A stretch of DNA of 7,124 bases from Deltaproteobacteria bacterium (lineage in GTDB: Bacteria; Desulfobacterota; Syntrophia; Syntrophales; UBA2210). The stretch covers positions 1 through 7,124 of the forward strand of contig JAFGSH010000094.1 of assembly GCA_016934695.1 (NCBI GenBank). Reading direction: 5' to 3'. Below, in pieces: positions 6,585 through 7,124 of this stretch. The notes beneath the pieces are model-generated. The model worked only from the letters and a program-made list of their open reading frames with translations, was not told where the DNA came from and did not search any database. A program made the position numbers and the translations under genes. How positions within the stretch are numbered: position 1 is the first letter of the stretch; each line of letters begins with the position of its first letter.

Positions 6585-7124
6585 TTAATCTACCTCCTCA
6601 TATTCCTCTTCATTTATATCTTCCGTATCATCGTCAGGGGACTCTCCCCCCTTGCTTTCGACACTCTCCGGGACATCCTGCTCTTCGCCCCCGCCTTCTT
6701 CCTCTTTGTCGCTCTCGGCCTGTATATGTTCTTCCAGCCTCCTTTTACCTTCAAAAGCGGCATCTGCAATCTTGGAGGAAAACAGCTTAATAGCCCGTAT
6801 GGCATCGTCATTCCCCGGGATGATATAGTCGATAGCATCGGGATCACAATTGGTGTCGGCGATCGCCACGATGGGGATGCCGAGTTTCCCGGCCTCTTTG
6901 ACGGCAATGCTCTCCTTCTTGGGATCGACGATAAACACGATCCCCGGGAGACTCTTCATGTCCCGTATGCCGCCGATAACCTTCTGCAGCTTCTCTCTCT
7001 CCTTCTGGAGACCCAGTATCTCCTTTTTGGGGAACGCATTGATGCTCTCATCTTCGAACATGGCATCGAGCTGATTGAGCCGTTCCACGCTCTTCTTGAT
7101 CGTTACAAAATTCGTCAGCATCCC
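6585..7124 (-). CDS. rpsB: 30S ribosomal protein S2 (5' end outside the window)
   Basis: The window holds the last 179 codons of rpsB; the reading frame runs off the right edge, so the start and roughly the first 40% are missing. The visible part begins in the GMLTNF motif and continues through a typical S2 core: [46 protein letters not shown] and the strongly conserved [11 protein letters not shown]. After the core, the last 44 or so residues form an acidic, low-complexity tail rich in E, D, S and G (22 acidic against 2 basic residues by eye). Some bacteria carry such tails on S2, and this part is not needed to recognise the family. The final codons (EEVD) contain the Shine-Dalgarno sequence of tsf. 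The first ATG in the window is an internal methionine, not the start. S2 is assembled late into the 30S subunit and is needed for S1 binding. Confidence 0.97.
   Translation of the reverse strand, partial: GMLTNFVTIKKSVERLNQLDAMFEDESINAFPKKEILGLQKEREKLQKVIGGIRDMKSLPGIVFIVDPKKESIAVKEAGKLGIPIVAIADTNCDPDAIDYIIPGNDDAIRAIKLFSSKIADAAFEGKRRLEEHIQAESDKEEEGGGEEQDVPESVESKGGESPDDDTEDINEEEYEEVD
6592..6598 (-). promoter_or_regulatory. Ribosome binding site of tsf, inside the rpsB 3' end
   Basis: AGGAGGT, the perfect anti-Shine-Dalgarno match, lies 9 bases before the TTG at 6580-6582. It is encoded within the last codons of rpsB (the EEVD end), so the acidic tail and the signal share bases. It decides the start of tsf in favour of TTG over the ATG six codons further in. 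Confidence 0.85.

Noticed and set aside
5710..6588. Long plus-strand open frame of 292 codons across tsf and pyrH
   Set aside because: It lies antisense to two unmistakable conserved genes, has no family motif and no sensible start signal, and is explained by the codon bias of the minus-strand genes.
1..7124. A previously undescribed system in the window
   Set aside because: Every substantial stretch is accounted for by nine conserved housekeeping genes with tiny gaps; no unknown gene, repeat array or mobile element remains unexplained.

Overview
The window is a compact block of housekeeping genes, all on the minus strand. In the direction of transcription they are rpsB (5' end cut off by the window edge), tsf, pyrH, frr, uppS, cdsA, dxr, rseP and tsaB. 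I see no mobile element, CRISPR array, tRNA or rRNA gene, or accessory gene. The gene order, the fairly GC-rich composition, the 199-residue EF-Ts and the single-PDZ RseP of about 360 residues fit a Gram-negative bacterium of the former Deltaproteobacteria (Desulfobacterota, for example near Geobacterales or Syntrophales). That placement is inferred from gene order and protein architecture, not from a search.

There are two blocks. The upstream block (7124 to 4627) serves translation: ribosomal protein S2, elongation factor Ts, UMP kinase and ribosome recycling factor. It closes with a clear intrinsic terminator at 4584-4607, about 20 bases after the frr stop. The downstream block (4496 to 33) serves the envelope and isoprenoids: UppS makes undecaprenyl diphosphate, CdsA makes CDP-diacylglycerol, Dxr commits carbon to the MEP pathway that supplies UppS with its substrate, RseP is the intramembrane site-2 protease of envelope stress signalling, and TsaB is part of the tRNA t6A modification machinery. 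The two blocks are separated by 130 bases (4497-4626), which hold the terminator, a second small inverted repeat and a weak promoter candidate for uppS.

Packing is tight. Four junctions are 4-base stop/start overlaps (pyrH/frr, cdsA/dxr, dxr/rseP, rseP/tsaB), rpsB and tsf are 2 bases apart, and uppS and cdsA are 15 apart. The longest spacer inside a block is the 76 bases between tsf and pyrH. Two genes, tsf and rseP, appear to start with TTG, each preceded by a good Shine-Dalgarno sequence lying inside the upstream gene.

I looked for a novel system and did not find one. The points worth a second look are modest: the strongly acidic C-terminal tail of S2, the paired TTG starts, two homopolymer tracts at sensitive places (A8 near the start of uppS, G7 at the pyrH/frr junction), the structure of the frr-uppS spacer, and a perfect -35 hexamer at the left edge.
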